Positions 51,492-60,328 of a stretch of 64,000 nt of DNA are shown here, piece after piece. Both the position numbers and the translations under genes were made by a program. How positions within the stretch are numbered: position 1 is the stretch's first letter; every line of letters starts with the position of its first letter. The stretch is from Psychromicrobium lacuslunae (lineage in GTDB: Bacteria; Actinomycetota; Actinomycetes; Actinomycetales; Micrococcaceae). The stretch spans positions 558,001-622,000 of the forward strand of contig NZ_CP011005.1 in assembly GCF_000950575.1 (NCBI RefSeq), in the 5' to 3' direction. Under the pieces are notes generated by a model. The model was not told where the DNA came from. It searched no databases and saw nothing but the letters and a program-made list of their open reading frames with translations.

Positions 51492-51902
51492 GTGAGTAGT
51501 ACTGAAAATGTGTCATCAGAAAAAGATTCCCTGCAGCCCAGTTCCGCTGCCGACGGAGTGGAAGCCTTGGTGGGGGAATGGCTACCGCTGCCCGATGTCG
51601 CTGAATTGCTCGACATTGCAGTCACTCGAGTGCATTCGCTGATTAGCGATCGCTCGCTGCTGGCTCTGCGGATTGGCGACCGCAAGATCCGAGCTGTACC
51701 GGCTGAGTTCTTTAGCGAGCATGAGGTGCTGGACAGCCTCAAGGGTACTTTGGTGGTGCTCGCTGACGCCGGATTCGATGATGAAGAGGCGATCAGCTGG
51801 CTTTTCACCCCTGATGACTCCTTGCCGGGGCGGCCAATAGACGCTCTGCATTCCGGCCGCAAGACCGAGATTCGACGTCGAGCTCAAGCTCTCGCCTGGT
51901 AA
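51492..51902 (+). CDS. Rv2175c-type small DNA-binding protein
   Basis: Protein of 136 residues resembling Rv2175c, a nucleoid-type DNA-binding protein phosphorylated by PknL in mycobacteria. The helix-turn-helix is WLPLPDVAELLDIAVTRVHSLISDRSLLALRIGDRK, followed by the conserved C-terminal domain (EHEVLDSLKGTLVVLADAGFDDEEAISWLF). The N-terminal 25 residues are Ser/Thr-rich and could hold the phosphosite. The start is GTG at 51492 with AAGGG too close to be ideal; GTG at 51510 is an alternative. Two genes from the PASTA kinase, supporting a kinase-substrate link. Confidence 0.9.
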   Translation: MSSTENVSSEKDSLQPSSAADGVEALVGEWLPLPDVAELLDIAVTRVHSLISDRSLLALRIGDRKIRAVPAEFFSEHEVLDSLKGTLVVLADAGFDDEEAISWLFTPDDSLPGRPIDALHSGRKTEIRRRAQALAW

Positions 51903-51935
51903 CCAGGATTTGCGTTCCGAAGCCTCGCTCGAGAC

Positions 51936-53051
51936 CTAGGAAGTTCTTTGCACCGCGGCCTGCGCTATGCTGCCGAGCGCCCGTGAACTGGTTTGGTCAA
52001 TCGGCAATGCTTGCAAAGCCGTCATCGCTGTTTGTTGATAACTCTCGATCAGTGCCTCAGTGCTGGTCACCGCACCACATTCCTGCATGATTTCCCTGAT
52101 TCGAGCGATATCTGGTTCCGGAAGATCGGGTATGCCCAGGCGCTGGTCGACGAATTCGGCCTCGGTTTTTGACGCCAACTGTAGCGTATAGCCGATCAGC
52201 ACCGTCCGTTTGCCTTCGCGCAGATCATCTCCGGCGGGCTTCCCAGTGCTCTGTGGATCGCCGAAGACTCCCAACATATCGTCCCTAAGTTGGAATGCTT
52301 CGCCGAGTGGCAGCGCGAAATCGGAATAGCCACGGAGCAACTCAGCTGAGCCGCCAGCCAGTGCACCGCCGAGCACCAGAGGGTGTTCAGTGGAATACTT
52401 AGCGGATTTGAAGCGAATGATTGACTGGGCTCGCTCCACCGCCCCGGCAGCGCCGCGAGATGGCCCGGCCACTTCCTCCAGAATGTCTAAATACTGACCG
52501 GCCATCACCTCAGCTCGCATGGTGTTGAATACCGTGCGAGCCCGGGCGGCGGCTGGAGCTGCCACGGTCGCCGCTACCTCGGCAAAAACCTCTTCGCTGA
52601 ACGAAAGACACAGATCGCCAGCCAGAATCGCCGCCGCATGGCCGAAGCGCTCGGGGTCCAAGGACCAGCGTTGGCGCTGATGGAGCTGGCTGAACTGGCG
52701 GTGCACACTCGGGGCGCCGCGTCGAATATCCGAGCGGTCAATAATGTCATCATGAATTAAAGCCGCGGCCTGGAACAGCTCGAGAGCCGCTCCAGCATTG
52801 CTAATAGGTGCGGTCGAGTCAGTTGGTCCACCCGCGCCACGCCAACCCCAATAGCAAAGTAGGGCACGCATTCGCTTACCGCCGGTAACCAAGCCAGCAA
52901 TGGTATCGATTAGGGCCGGGGCATCCGTCGAGATCTTGAGTAGCTCGATCCGCTTAGCGGCGAGGAAACCTTGCAGTTCCTCTGCCAGCAGCTCGATGAA
53001 CTCGGCCTGGAGGCGCGAAATCGTCGCATCCGGTTCGGTCGGCTGGTTCAC
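51936..53051 (-). CDS. Polyprenyl diphosphate synthase (IdsA-type)
   Basis: Trans-isoprenyl diphosphate synthase of 371 residues, extending allylic diphosphates with isopentenyl diphosphate (geranylgeranyl or longer products for menaquinone, carotenoid or lipid carrier use). The first Asp-rich motif is HDDIIDRSDIRRG and the second RDDMLGVFGD, with GDDLREGKRTVL after it. The start is GTG at 53051, overlapping the stop of the upstream lipoprotein gene (GTGA), so it is coupled. In mycobacteria idsA2 occupies the same neighbourhood. Chain length cannot be fixed by eye. Confidence 0.92.
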   Translation of the reverse strand: MNQPTEPDATISRLQAEFIELLAEELQGFLAAKRIELLKISTDAPALIDTIAGLVTGGKRMRALLCYWGWRGAGGPTDSTAPISNAGAALELFQAAALIHDDIIDRSDIRRGAPSVHRQFSQLHQRQRWSLDPERFGHAAAILAGDLCLSFSEEVFAEVAATVAAPAAARARTVFNTMRAEVMAGQYLDILEEVAGPSRGAAGAVERAQSIIRFKSAKYSTEHPLVLGGALAGGSAELLRGYSDFALPLGEAFQLRDDMLGVFGDPQSTGKPAGDDLREGKRTVLIGYTLQLASKTEAEFVDQRLGIPDLPEPDIARIREIMQECGAVTSTEALIESYQQTAMTALQALPIDQTSSRALGSIAQAAVQRTS

Positions 53052-53617
53052 TTCAGCGAGGCCACCGCTACGCTCGCGCCCAGCGTGAAGGTACTGCTGC
53101 CGCCCTCTGAACTGATCGAGAGGTTGACACTCTCCTGACCGTTTTGACGCACGAAGTCCTTACTCACCACCGCGCCGACATTGCCGCCCGGTAAAGCAGT
53201 GAACCCCTGGGCCTTGAACGCCTTGGTGTAGAAGTCGACTATTGCGCTGCTCGAGGAGGTGGTACTGCCCACCAATGACGCGGTCGCCGGTGTGGTGCTC
53301 TTATCCACTGCACTCAGCTTTACAGTTGCCCCCGGTAACAGTGGCAAGAGAGTCTTTGGGAAGCCTGGGATCAGTGCGTTGACTGTGGACTGGACATTCG
53401 AAGATGGGGTCTCCGAGGCGGTCGCGGAGCTCGTTGGCGTGCCACTGCTTGAGCTACTTGGCTGAGCACTGCTGCTTGCGCTACTGGTATTTGCGCTACT
53501 AGGTGAGGTTTCACCGGGCTGCGGATTTGAGTTACTGCAGCCGACCACCGTCAATCCGCAGAGCAGGATTCCGGCGGTGGCGAGAGTGGCCCGGCGGGCT
53601 CGTGGAAGTCGAATCAC
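53048..53617 (-). CDS. Ser/Thr-rich predicted lipoprotein
   Basis: Exported lipoprotein of 189 residues. The signal LATAGILLCGLTVVGC gives a lipobox with Cys at about residue 27. A 45-residue Ser/Thr/Pro-rich linker follows, then a small alpha/beta domain (PGATVKLSAVDKSTTPATASLVG; IVDFYTKAFKAQGFTALPGG) of unknown family. The start is GTG at 53617; AAAAGG abuts it with no spacing, so the start could be wrong. It overlaps the polyprenyl synthase start by 4 bp and is co-translated. Role unknown. Confidence 0.85.
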   Translation of the reverse strand: MIRLPRARRATLATAGILLCGLTVVGCSNSNPQPGETSPSSANTSSASSSAQPSSSSSGTPTSSATASETPSSNVQSTVNALIPGFPKTLLPLLPGATVKLSAVDKSTTPATASLVGSTTSSSSAIVDFYTKAFKAQGFTALPGGNVGAVVSKDFVRQNGQESVNLSISSEGGSSTFTLGASVAVASLK

Positions 53618-53717
53618 CTTTTCATTCTAAGCGGTGCTCTGGGCGGGGTGGTTCTCGCGATGACTTGTGCGATCCCGCCGGAAAGCTGTCGGTGCCAAGA
53701 ACTAAGATGAGAGAGCG

Positions 53718-54980
53718 ATGAATATTCAGCAACCGCAGCCGGAATCGGGGCAGCAACCGGGGGTCGGGCGGCCGACCCCGTCGGCTAGTCAGCAGGACTA
53801 TCGAGACTGCACGATTATGCATGTCGATATGGATGCTTTTTTCGTTGCCGTGGAGCAGCTGGAAAATCCTGGACTGCTCGCCAAGCCAGTGATCGTCGGT
53901 TTTCCACAGGGGCGCTCCGTGGTGCTTTCGGCCTCTTACGAGGCTCGTGCTTTCGGGGTGCGCTCAGCAATGCCGATGGCGACCGCAATGAAGCTTTGTC
54001 CACAGGCCATTATTGTGCAGCCCAGGCATCAGCGTTATTACCAGGTCTCGGCGCAGCTCATGGAACTGTTTGCCTCGATCACCGACACAGTGGAACCGCT
54101 CAGCGTGGACGAAGCTTTCCTGGACATTAGTGGCGCAATGCGCCGGCTCGGACCGCCGTTGCAGATTGCCCAACTGATTCGGCGTCGCGTCAGTGAAGAA
54201 ATGGGCGTCACTGCATCGGTGGGGGTTGCCGCGAATAAATTCGTCGCAAAAATTGCCTCGGCGAGGTGTAAACCCAACGGCTTACTTTTGATTCCCAAAA
54301 CAGACACTGTTGCTTACTTACACACCCTGCCAGCCCGTGCGCTTTGGGGTGTGGGGGCGAAGACGATGGCTGTGCTTGAAGGGCTGGGCATCCACACGGT
54401 TGAACAAATCGCCAATACGCCGGTAGCCGTGCTGCGCAGGGCGCTTGGCGCCTCAGGTGAGCACGTGCATCGGCTTTCCTGGGGGATTGATCCGCGTCCG
54501 GTGACACCGGTGCGCGCAGAGAAGAGCATCGGTGCGGAGGAGACCTTTGAATTCGATACCACCGATGACGTGCCGCTGCGCCGCGAGTTGCTCAGGCTGG
54601 CGCACCGCACCGGTAGTCGGCTGCGGGCTAGCGGATATGTCGCTCGTACCGTGGCCCTCAAATTAAGATATGCGGATTTCTCCACTATTACCCGCTCGAG
54701 AACCGTTCCAGTACCGGTAGATAGTGCTCAGCTGATCTATCAGGAAGCAATCCAGCTACTCGAGGCCTTAGGGGAACGGCCGATGGCGGTCCGGTTGATC
54801 GGCCTGCGGGCGGAGAACCTAGAACTTGCCCAGCGGACCGCTGTGCAATTGAGCTTGGAGCGCCGGGATGATAATTGGCGCTCCGCCGAGGCCGTAATTG
54901 ACGAGGTGGGGGAGAAGTTCGGTAAATATCAGCTGATGCCCGCTCGGCTGATCGAAAAGAAGCCTCCTGAGACCGAATGA
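53718..54980 (+). CDS. dinB: DNA polymerase IV
   Basis: Y-family translesion DNA polymerase of 420 residues. The catalytic motif I is MHVDMDAFFVAVEQL (about 34-48) and motif III SVDEAFLDISG, giving the metal-binding Asp and Asp-Glu. A helix-hairpin-helix region (LWGVGAKTMAVLEGLGIHTVEQIA) and little-finger domain follow. The 33-residue N-terminal extension is Gln/Pro-rich. No clear beta-clamp-binding QLxLF-type tail is seen at the end, though LSLERRDDN lies near it. The gene stands alone, divergent from the lipoprotein gene. Confidence 0.93.
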   Translation: MNIQQPQPESGQQPGVGRPTPSASQQDYRDCTIMHVDMDAFFVAVEQLENPGLLAKPVIVGFPQGRSVVLSASYEARAFGVRSAMPMATAMKLCPQAIIVQPRHQRYYQVSAQLMELFASITDTVEPLSVDEAFLDISGAMRRLGPPLQIAQLIRRRVSEEMGVTASVGVAANKFVAKIASARCKPNGLLLIPKTDTVAYLHTLPARALWGVGAKTMAVLEGLGIHTVEQIANTPVAVLRRALGASGEHVHRLSWGIDPRPVTPVRAEKSIGAEETFEFDTTDDVPLRRELLRLAHRTGSRLRASGYVARTVALKLRYADFSTITRSRTVPVPVDSAQLIYQEAIQLLEALGERPMAVRLIGLRAENLELAQRTAVQLSLERRDDNWRSAEAVIDEVGEKFGKYQLMPARLIEKKPPETE

Positions 54981-55053
54981 CCGCTTCGAATGAGCAGTTT
55001 TAGCGGTGTGGCTTTTAGTTCTGGCCGGAGAAGCCTATCCTTAAAGAGTTAGC

Positions 55054-55075
55054 ACGAAAATTGATAAATTTTCGT
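55054..55075. promoter_or_regulatory. AT-rich inverted repeat upstream of the DUF3040 gene
   Basis: ACGAAAATT (55054-55062) and AATTTTCGT (55067-55075) are perfect inverted repeats around GATA, 84 bp before the DUF3040 start. No T-run follows, so an operator is more likely than a terminator. The factor is unknown. Confidence 0.5.
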
Positions 55076-55158
55076 CGGCACGGAACCAGAACCATGCCGG
55101 TATTCGTTCATAAGACGAGATGTACCGCATGCGGATGGCGGATCTGAAGGAGGTCGTG

Positions 55159-55527
55159 ATGCCACTGTCGGAGCACGAACAGAGGTTGCTCGATCAATTA
55201 GAGCAGCAGTTGCACGACACTGATCCAAAGTTTGCCAGCGCGCTGGGGAACGAGGGAGCGCGTCGACTATCCGCTAGGCACATCCTGCTCGGTGTGGTGA
55301 TCGGTGTTGCCGGTCTAGCCGTCTTGCTGCTCGGTGTCGGCATCCAACAGATTTGGCTGGGCGTGATTGGCTTCCTGCTCATGGGCGCTGGTGTTTTTGT
55401 CGCTACGATGCGCAGCCGAGTTAAGAAGACTCCGGCGTCGGCTGATGGCGCTAAGGTAGCGGGTGCCAAGTCTAGTTTTATGGCCAATCTTGAGGAGCGC
55501 TGGGACGAACGCCGTCGCGGCGAGTAG
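55159..55527 (+). CDS. DUF3040 membrane protein
   Basis: Actinobacterial small membrane protein of 122 residues. It starts MPLSEHEQRLLDQLEQQLHDTDPKFA, the DUF3040 hallmark, and has two membrane segments (HILLGVVIGVAGLAVLLLGVG and IWLGVIGFLLMGAGVFVATM). A basic/acidic tail ends it. AAGGAGG lies 6 bp before the ATG at 55159, so the longer frame from 55120 is rejected. Homologues commonly sit just before mraZ in actinobacteria, suggesting a link to envelope or division, but the function is unknown. Confidence 0.9.
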   Translation: MPLSEHEQRLLDQLEQQLHDTDPKFASALGNEGARRLSARHILLGVVIGVAGLAVLLLGVGIQQIWLGVIGFLLMGAGVFVATMRSRVKKTPASADGAKVAGAKSSFMANLEERWDERRRGE

Positions 55528-55639
55528 TAACCCCGCGACCGGTTTGGAGATCGGCTTCTAAAGGTCCGAGCTTCCGCTCGCTGATTGGCGAGAAGTGAGG
55601 CAGCGGCTAAGCGTCGCGAAAAGCGAATTATCTATATCC

Positions 55640-55669
55640 ACCCCTGTGGCAGTTGCCCCAGGGGTTTTT
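55640..55669 (+). terminator. Terminator after the DUF3040 gene
   Basis: ACCCCTG (55640-55646) pairs with CAGGGGT (55659-55665) and inner GGCA with TGCC around a GT loop, with one T-C mismatch. A TTTTT run follows (55665-55669). It separates the upstream transcript from the dcw cluster. Confidence 0.88.
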
Positions 55670-55702
55670 CTGTGCCTCCCCCCCAGCTAGTCCAGCTACT
55701 CC

Positions 55703-55749
55703 AGTTCCTCCACTTAGCTCCACTATTTAGTTCCTCCACTTAGCTCCAC
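55703..55749 (-). repeat. 21-bp direct repeat with MraZ-box-like units on the minus strand
   Basis: The 21-bp sequence at 55703-55723 recurs exactly at 55729-55749 (period 26). Read on the minus strand it gives GTGGAGCTAA-GTGGAGGAAC twice, that is GTGG units with steps of 10, 16 and 10 bp (complements of CCAC at 55710, 55720, 55736 and 55746). The same GTGG with a 10-bp step forms the MraZ boxes at the mraZ promoter, in opposite orientation. Confidence 0.65.
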
Positions 55750-55982
55750 CTGAGCCAGATAAGACCATCGGAGCACGTTTCTGAGGCCATTTGCGCCGGG
55801 CTGGCGGCTCAATCGAGCCCATTTCTGCTGCCCCGCGCCTACGACATCGCTCAGCAGCAGCAATCTTTAGCGCTTGGCATCGCCTTTCCCTCCACTTCTC
55901 TCCCCAGGCAAAAATCCCTGAAAACACGGGATTTCTTGGGAAAAATTCATGCCGACACACAGGAATAAATCCTGAGTTCGCG

Positions 55983-56032
55983 TTGACGGTGGTGGATTGT
56001 GGGGTAAAGTGGAGCGCGTAAGAGGGTAGTGG
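55983..56032 (+). promoter_or_regulatory. mraZ promoter with MraZ boxes
   Basis: TTGACG (55983-55988) and TAAAGT (56005-56010) with a 16-bp spacer form the promoter. GTGG units start at 55989, 55999, 56009 and 56029, in steps of 10 bp (one step skipped). MraZ is known to bind direct repeats with a 10-bp period in its own promoter and repress the dcw cluster; the layout here fits that autoregulation. Confidence 0.72.
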
Positions 56033-56051
56033 TGAAGGAGGGGGTGGTGAT

Positions 56052-56489
56052 GTGTTCCTTGGGACTCATTCGCCACGTCTCGACGAGAAGGGTCGCTTGA
56101 TCCTTCCAGCCAAGTTCAGAGATGAACTGGGCAACGGTCTGGTTCTCACTCGAGGGCAAGAACGTTGCATCTACGTCTTCAGCCAGCGTGAGTTTGAACG
56201 GATTCACGAGCAGATGCGAGAAGCTCCGATCTCAAGTCGCCAAGCTCGGGACTACATTCGAGTTTTTCTCTCTGGAGCCTCTGACGAAATGCCGGATAAG
56301 CAAGGTCGCGTCACCATCCCGGCGGCGCTTCGTTCTTATGCGGGTCTGGACCGGGAGCTTGCCGTGATTGGCGCTGGTTCCCGGGCCGAAATCTGGGATG
56401 CCGCTGCGTGGGCGGAGTACCTCGAAGAGAAGGAAACCTCCTTCTCGGATACCGACAGTGTAGAAAACGCAATTCCAGGACTTCTGTAG
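56052..56489 (+). CDS. mraZ: Transcriptional regulator MraZ
   Basis: Ring-forming DNA-binding regulator of 145 residues with two SpoVT-AbrB domains: [25 protein letters not shown] and [22 protein letters not shown]. It represses the dcw cluster through its own promoter. The start is GTG at 56052 with GGAGGGGG 7 bp upstream. It is the first gene of the division and wall cluster; rsmH follows after 163 bp. Confidence 0.97.
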   Translation: MFLGTHSPRLDEKGRLILPAKFRDELGNGLVLTRGQERCIYVFSQREFERIHEQMREAPISSRQARDYIRVFLSGASDEMPDKQGRVTIPAALRSYAGLDRELAVIGAGSRAEIWDAAAWAEYLEEKETSFSDTDSVENAIPGLL

Positions 56490-56652
56490 ACGTTCTTGAA
56501 CGAGATCTCCAGCCGCCCTGCGCCACCTGACTCACCTTCCCCGGAGCCAGGCGGAAGGCACGGCGCGGATGGGGATCTGGTTTAAGAGCACTCAGATGCA
56601 ATACAGATGCAATACAGCAACGACAGTACCGAAGTGAAACGAGGGGGCGGCA

Positions 56653-57654
56653 GTGACAACACCATCATCTGCGGCGGCCGCCAAACACGTACCGGTGCTA
56701 CGTGATCGTTGCGTTAATTTATTGGCCCCCGCTATTGAAGCTGCCAATGCCAGGGGCGAACGCGCCGTGGTGATCGATGCAACGCTGGGCATGGGCGGGC
56801 ACAGTGAAGCCATTTTGCAGCGGTTCGAGAATCTGCACCTGATTGGCATTGACCGTGACACCCAAGCCCTGAAGTTGGCGAGCGAACGGCTCGCCGAGTA
56901 TTCGGAACGCATCGATCTGGTACACGCCGTTTACGACGAAATCGATGAAGTGCTCGAAGATCTCGGGTTTCCCGAGGTGGCTAGCGTGCACGGGATTCTG
57001 ATGGACTTGGGAGTTTCTTCGCTGCAGCTCGACGAGGCTGAGCGTGGTTTTGCTTATTCCTACGATGCGCCACTCGATATGCGGATGGACACCAGTCGAG
57101 GACAGAGCGCGGCTGATCTGGTCAATAGTTACAGCGAAGCCGAGCTGAGCTCGGTGATCCGTCGTTGGGGTGAAGAGAAATTCGCCGCCCGGATTGCCCG
57201 ACGCATTGTCGAAGCGAGGACCGAGAAACCCTTAGAGCGAACCGGAGAGCTGGTCGAGGTGATCCGCAAAGCGGTGCCCGCGGCCGCGGCGCGAACCGGA
57301 GGGCATCCCGCCAAGCGTACCTTCCAGGCGCTGCGCATCGAGGTCAATCAGGAACTCGAGGTGCTGCAAAGGGCTGTGCCAGCGGCGGTTGATGCGCTGG
57401 CGATCACCGGTCGCGCGGTGGTGATGTCGTATCACTCTCTGGAGGACAAAATCGTCAAGCAGGTCTTCTCTGCTGGCGCCAGTTCTAGCGCCCCGCCCGG
57501 GTTCCCCGTCGAACTAGAGGAACAAAAGGCCGAACTGAAAATTCTGACCAAAGGCACCGAAGTGCCAACCGAGGTCGAAATCGCTGAGAATCCGCGGGCG
57601 GCTTCGGCCAGGCTGCGAGCAGTGGAACGGATCAAAAAGAGGAGAAACCCATGA
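56653..57654 (+). CDS. rsmH: 16S rRNA (cytosine-1402-N4)-methyltransferase
   Basis: SAM-dependent enzyme of 333 residues methylating C1402 of 16S rRNA. SAM motif [19 protein letters not shown]; catalytic region [34 protein letters not shown]-terminal [17 protein letters not shown]. The start is GTG at 56653 with GAGGGGG 6 bp upstream. The stop overlaps the ftsL-like start (ATGA), so it is coupled to the division genes. Confidence 0.97.
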   Translation: MTTPSSAAAAKHVPVLRDRCVNLLAPAIEAANARGERAVVIDATLGMGGHSEAILQRFENLHLIGIDRDTQALKLASERLAEYSERIDLVHAVYDEIDEVLEDLGFPEVASVHGILMDLGVSSLQLDEAERGFAYSYDAPLDMRMDTSRGQSAADLVNSYSEAELSSVIRRWGEEKFAARIARRIVEARTEKPLERTGELVEVIRKAVPAAAARTGGHPAKRTFQALRIEVNQELEVLQRAVPAAVDALAITGRAVVMSYHSLEDKIVKQVFSAGASSSAPPGFPVELEEQKAELKILTKGTEVPTEVEIAENPRAASARLRAVERIKKRRNP

Positions 57655-58454
57655 CTCAGTCTCAGGCCGCGCGCACCGCGCACCCTAGAGCGGCTTCTTC
57701 TCGACGCGCGCCTAAGGCTCCGATTATTAAGGCGCAGCACCAACAACGGCACCAGCCACACGGCACCGCTTCGCTCAGCCAGGCCACCGCGGGGGCTACC
57801 GCTCGACTGCTCAGTAGTGTGGCCCCGGCCGCCGCGGCGAGCAGCCCGGAAAGCTTGCCAAGTCGGCAGCGCACCCCACTTTCTCTGGTAGCGGCGCTGC
57901 CCGGCCGCCGCCGGACCCCCTTTGTGGTTTTTTGCTTCCTGGCCCTGGTGGCAGCAATGGCAACCGTTCTGGTGCTGAACATCTCGGTCTCCTCGGGACA
58001 GTACGAACTGGTGCAGCTGAACAGCGCAAAAGACACCCTGGTGAAGCAAAATCAGGCTCTGACACAGCAAGTGCAAAACGCTCAAGCTCCACAAAATCTG
58101 GCCCAGAAGGCGCAACAATTGGGAATGGTAGCTGCCAATTCGACGGGACAGATTAACGTGAACAACCAAACCATCTCGGGTTCGCCGAAACCTGCGGTGA
58201 AACTTGCCACGCCCGCCCCGCTGATCGCGGCCCCGGAGACCGAGAGCAGCACACCGGTGAGTGTGACGACACCGGTGACTGCTCAACAGCAGGCGAACCC
58301 CTTGGCACCGAACGCCTTGAGCAACGCTCTGCCGTTCCTGACCTCGACCACGGTGCCCGCTATTAAGCAGGACACCGCGAAGGAAACCCCGCAACCGAAT
58401 TTGCATGGCGGCAGCATCCCTTCGCCGGAGCAGAAGACACCAAACCTGAACTGA
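57651..58454 (+). CDS. ftsL: FtsL-like division protein
   Basis: Bitopic membrane protein of 267 residues in the ftsL position. A long basic, Ala/Ser-rich cytoplasmic tail (1-80) precedes one membrane segment ([21 protein letters not shown]). A short extracellular coiled coil follows ([38 protein letters not shown]), then a Pro/Thr-rich end. In the divisome FtsL with FtsB and FtsQ activates FtsW-FtsI. Assignment rests on position and topology, since sequence is poorly conserved. The ATG overlaps the rsmH stop by 4 bp. Confidence 0.87.
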   Translation: MTQSQAARTAHPRAASSRRAPKAPIIKAQHQQRHQPHGTASLSQATAGATARLLSSVAPAAAASSPESLPSRQRTPLSLVAALPGRRRTPFVVFCFLALVAAMATVLVLNISVSSGQYELVQLNSAKDTLVKQNQALTQQVQNAQAPQNLAQKAQQLGMVAANSTGQINVNNQTISGSPKPAVKLATPAPLIAAPETESSTPVSVTTPVTAQQQANPLAPNALSNALPFLTSTTVPAIKQDTAKETPQPNLHGGSIPSPEQKTPNLN

Positions 58455-58507
58455 CCAAAGCCCGCATGACAGCAGTATCAGCAGCCGAAACGTAACGAGG
58501 CAGTATT

Positions 58508-60307
58508 GTGAGAGCACAGCCAATGAGAACAGCGATGACCAGTTCTGCGGCTAGGCAGGCGAAGATCTCGATTAAGGCCCGGCGTCGGCTCAGGGTGGGC
58601 TTGGGGCTGCTTTTGGCCCTGCTGCTGATCATCTCGGGCAAGCTGGTGCTGGTGCAGGGACTTGACCTAGGCGGCTATGCCGAGGCCGCCGTCAACCAGC
58701 TGACTAAAACCCAGGTGTTGGCTGCCAGCCGCGGTGAAATCCTGGACGCTAATGGCAAGGTGCTGGCCCAGTCGATCGTCCGCTACGACATTGTGGTGGA
58801 CCAGGTAAACAATGCGGTAGCCACCTATAGCCGTCCTGGTGCTGACGGGAAAATGGCTAAGGTCACCCGGGATACTGGCATTGCTGAACTCGCGGCGACC
58901 CTCGGCATGAACGCCGATCAAGTACGGTCACTGGTCACCGGCACCAGCAAATACAATGTGGTGGCAAAATCGGTCACCCCGGAGCTGGAAGCTAAAGTGG
59001 CCGCTCTAATGGTCCCCGGTGTTGCCTCCCAGCCGGTCTCCAAGCGGAGTTACCCGCTTGGCCAGGTGGCCGGCAATGTGGTTGGTTTTATGGGGCCGAA
59101 CGGCGGCGGCTCAGGACTCGAGCAGACCTTGAACGACAAGCTGACCGGCAAGGACGGTTCGCGAACCTTCCAAATGGGCAAGGACGGTATTGTCATCCCG
59201 GGCGCACCCACCACGGTGGTGCCGGCTGCTAACGGCCAGACGGTCAAACTGACGCTCAATGCCGATCTGCAGTACTACGCGCAGCAGGCCATCAGCAATC
59301 AGGTCAAGGCACAACATGCCGAATGGGGCAATATCGTCGTGGTGCAGGTCAAGACCGGCAATATTATTGCGATGGCCGAGGACACCACGGTGGATCCTAA
59401 TAATCCGGGAGCCACTAAGGCCGAGGACCGTGGCTCGAGGATTGTCACCAGCGCGATCGAGCCCGGTTCCACCGAAAAATCAATCACTGCGGCGGCCGCT
59501 ATCCAGGAGGGCAAAGCCACCCCTGACACCCGGCTGACCATTCCGCCGACCTACACCATCGATGGACAAACCTTCTCCGACGCCGAGGACCACGGCACAG
59601 TCAATATGACCTTCTCCGGGGTGCTTGCCGAATCGTTGAACACCGGTACCGTGATGGTGGGTTCCAAGCTGAGCCCGCAGCAACGCTATGACTACTTGCA
59701 TAACTTCGGTATCGGCCAGAAAACCGGTATCCCGCTGCCTGGTGAGAGTGCCGGCATTCTAGCTACCCCGGATAAGTGGGACGGTCGTCAGCAGTACACC
59801 GTATTGTTCGGCCAGGGTGTGGCCCAGACCCCGCTGCAAACCGCGATGGCATACCAAGCGATCGCCAATAACGGAGTGCGACTGCCACCTAGGTTGATTG
59901 ACTCCTATATCGATTCAAATGGCGTGGAAACCAAAACCCCGCAGGCCGCCGGAACCGAGGTAATCTCCAGCCAGACCGCGCAGCAAGTGAAAGGCATGCT
60001 GGAAGGCGTGGTGACGGCTGCGCACTACAATGATATTAATGTGCCGGGGTACCGGGTTGGTGGTAAAACCGGCACCGCCGAGTCGCCGACGGCTGGTGGG
60101 TTCAGCGGCTATACCGCTTCCTTCGTGGGGATGGCGCCGATGGAAAACCCGGAATACGTGGTGTTGGTGACCGTGCAGCACCCGCAAGGCAATATTTACG
60201 GTGTCACTCAGGGGCCGGTGTTCAACTCGGTGATGGGCCAGGTGCTGCAGACCTACCAGGTGCCGCCGTCGACCACTCCGGCCTTTAGGCCCAAAACAAC
60301 GTTCTAG
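58508..60307 (+). CDS. ftsI: Division-specific penicillin-binding protein 2 (FtsI)
   Basis: Septal peptidoglycan transpeptidase of 599 residues. A cytoplasmic tail, a membrane segment at about 29-51, and a dimerisation/pedestal domain (RGEILDANGKVLAQSIVRYDIVVD) precede the transpeptidase domain. The active-site motifs are SxxK as S321-T-E-K324, SxN as S376-L-N378, and KTG at 520-522. The start is GTG at 58508 with ACGAGG 7 bp upstream. It lies between the ftsL-like gene and murE, the classic dcw order. Confidence 0.96.
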   Translation: MRAQPMRTAMTSSAARQAKISIKARRRLRVGLGLLLALLLIISGKLVLVQGLDLGGYAEAAVNQLTKTQVLAASRGEILDANGKVLAQSIVRYDIVVDQVNNAVATYSRPGADGKMAKVTRDTGIAELAATLGMNADQVRSLVTGTSKYNVVAKSVTPELEAKVAALMVPGVASQPVSKRSYPLGQVAGNVVGFMGPNGGGSGLEQTLNDKLTGKDGSRTFQMGKDGIVIPGAPTTVVPAANGQTVKLTLNADLQYYAQQAISNQVKAQHAEWGNIVVVQVKTGNIIAMAEDTTVDPNNPGATKAEDRGSRIVTSAIEPGSTEKSITAAAAIQEGKATPDTRLTIPPTYTIDGQTFSDAEDHGTVNMTFSGVLAESLNTGTVMVGSKLSPQQRYDYLHNFGIGQKTGIPLPGESAGILATPDKWDGRQQYTVLFGQGVAQTPLQTAMAYQAIANNGVRLPPRLIDSYIDSNGVETKTPQAAGTEVISSQTAQQVKGMLEGVVTAAHYNDINVPGYRVGGKTGTAESPTAGGFSGYTASFVGMAPMENPEYVVLVTVQHPQGNIYGVTQGPVFNSVMGQVLQTYQVPPSTTPAFRPKTTF

Positions 60308-60328
60308 ATCGTACGGAGAGTTTTTGCA

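Larger units (their letters stand above)
55528..56051. other. 524-bp intergenic region upstream of mraZ
   Basis: No credible protein gene on either strand; minus-strand frames here lack ribosome sites and family motifs. It holds a terminator for the DUF3040 gene, a 21-bp direct repeat whose minus strand carries GTGGAG units with a 10-bp step, a small inverted repeat AAATCCC/GGGATTT (55912-55934), and the mraZ promoter with MraZ boxes. Confidence 0.75.

Noticed and set aside
55727-55960. Minus-strand open frame of about 77 codons in the gap before mraZ
   Set aside because: It overlaps the direct repeats, has no ribosome site and no recognisable motif; the region is better explained as regulatory.
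57432-58523. Long minus-strand open frame of about 363 codons opposite rsmH and the ftsL-like gene
   Set aside because: The translation is Arg/Ser/Leu-biased low-complexity sequence, typical of antisense reading of GC-rich genes, and it overlaps two well-supported dcw genes.
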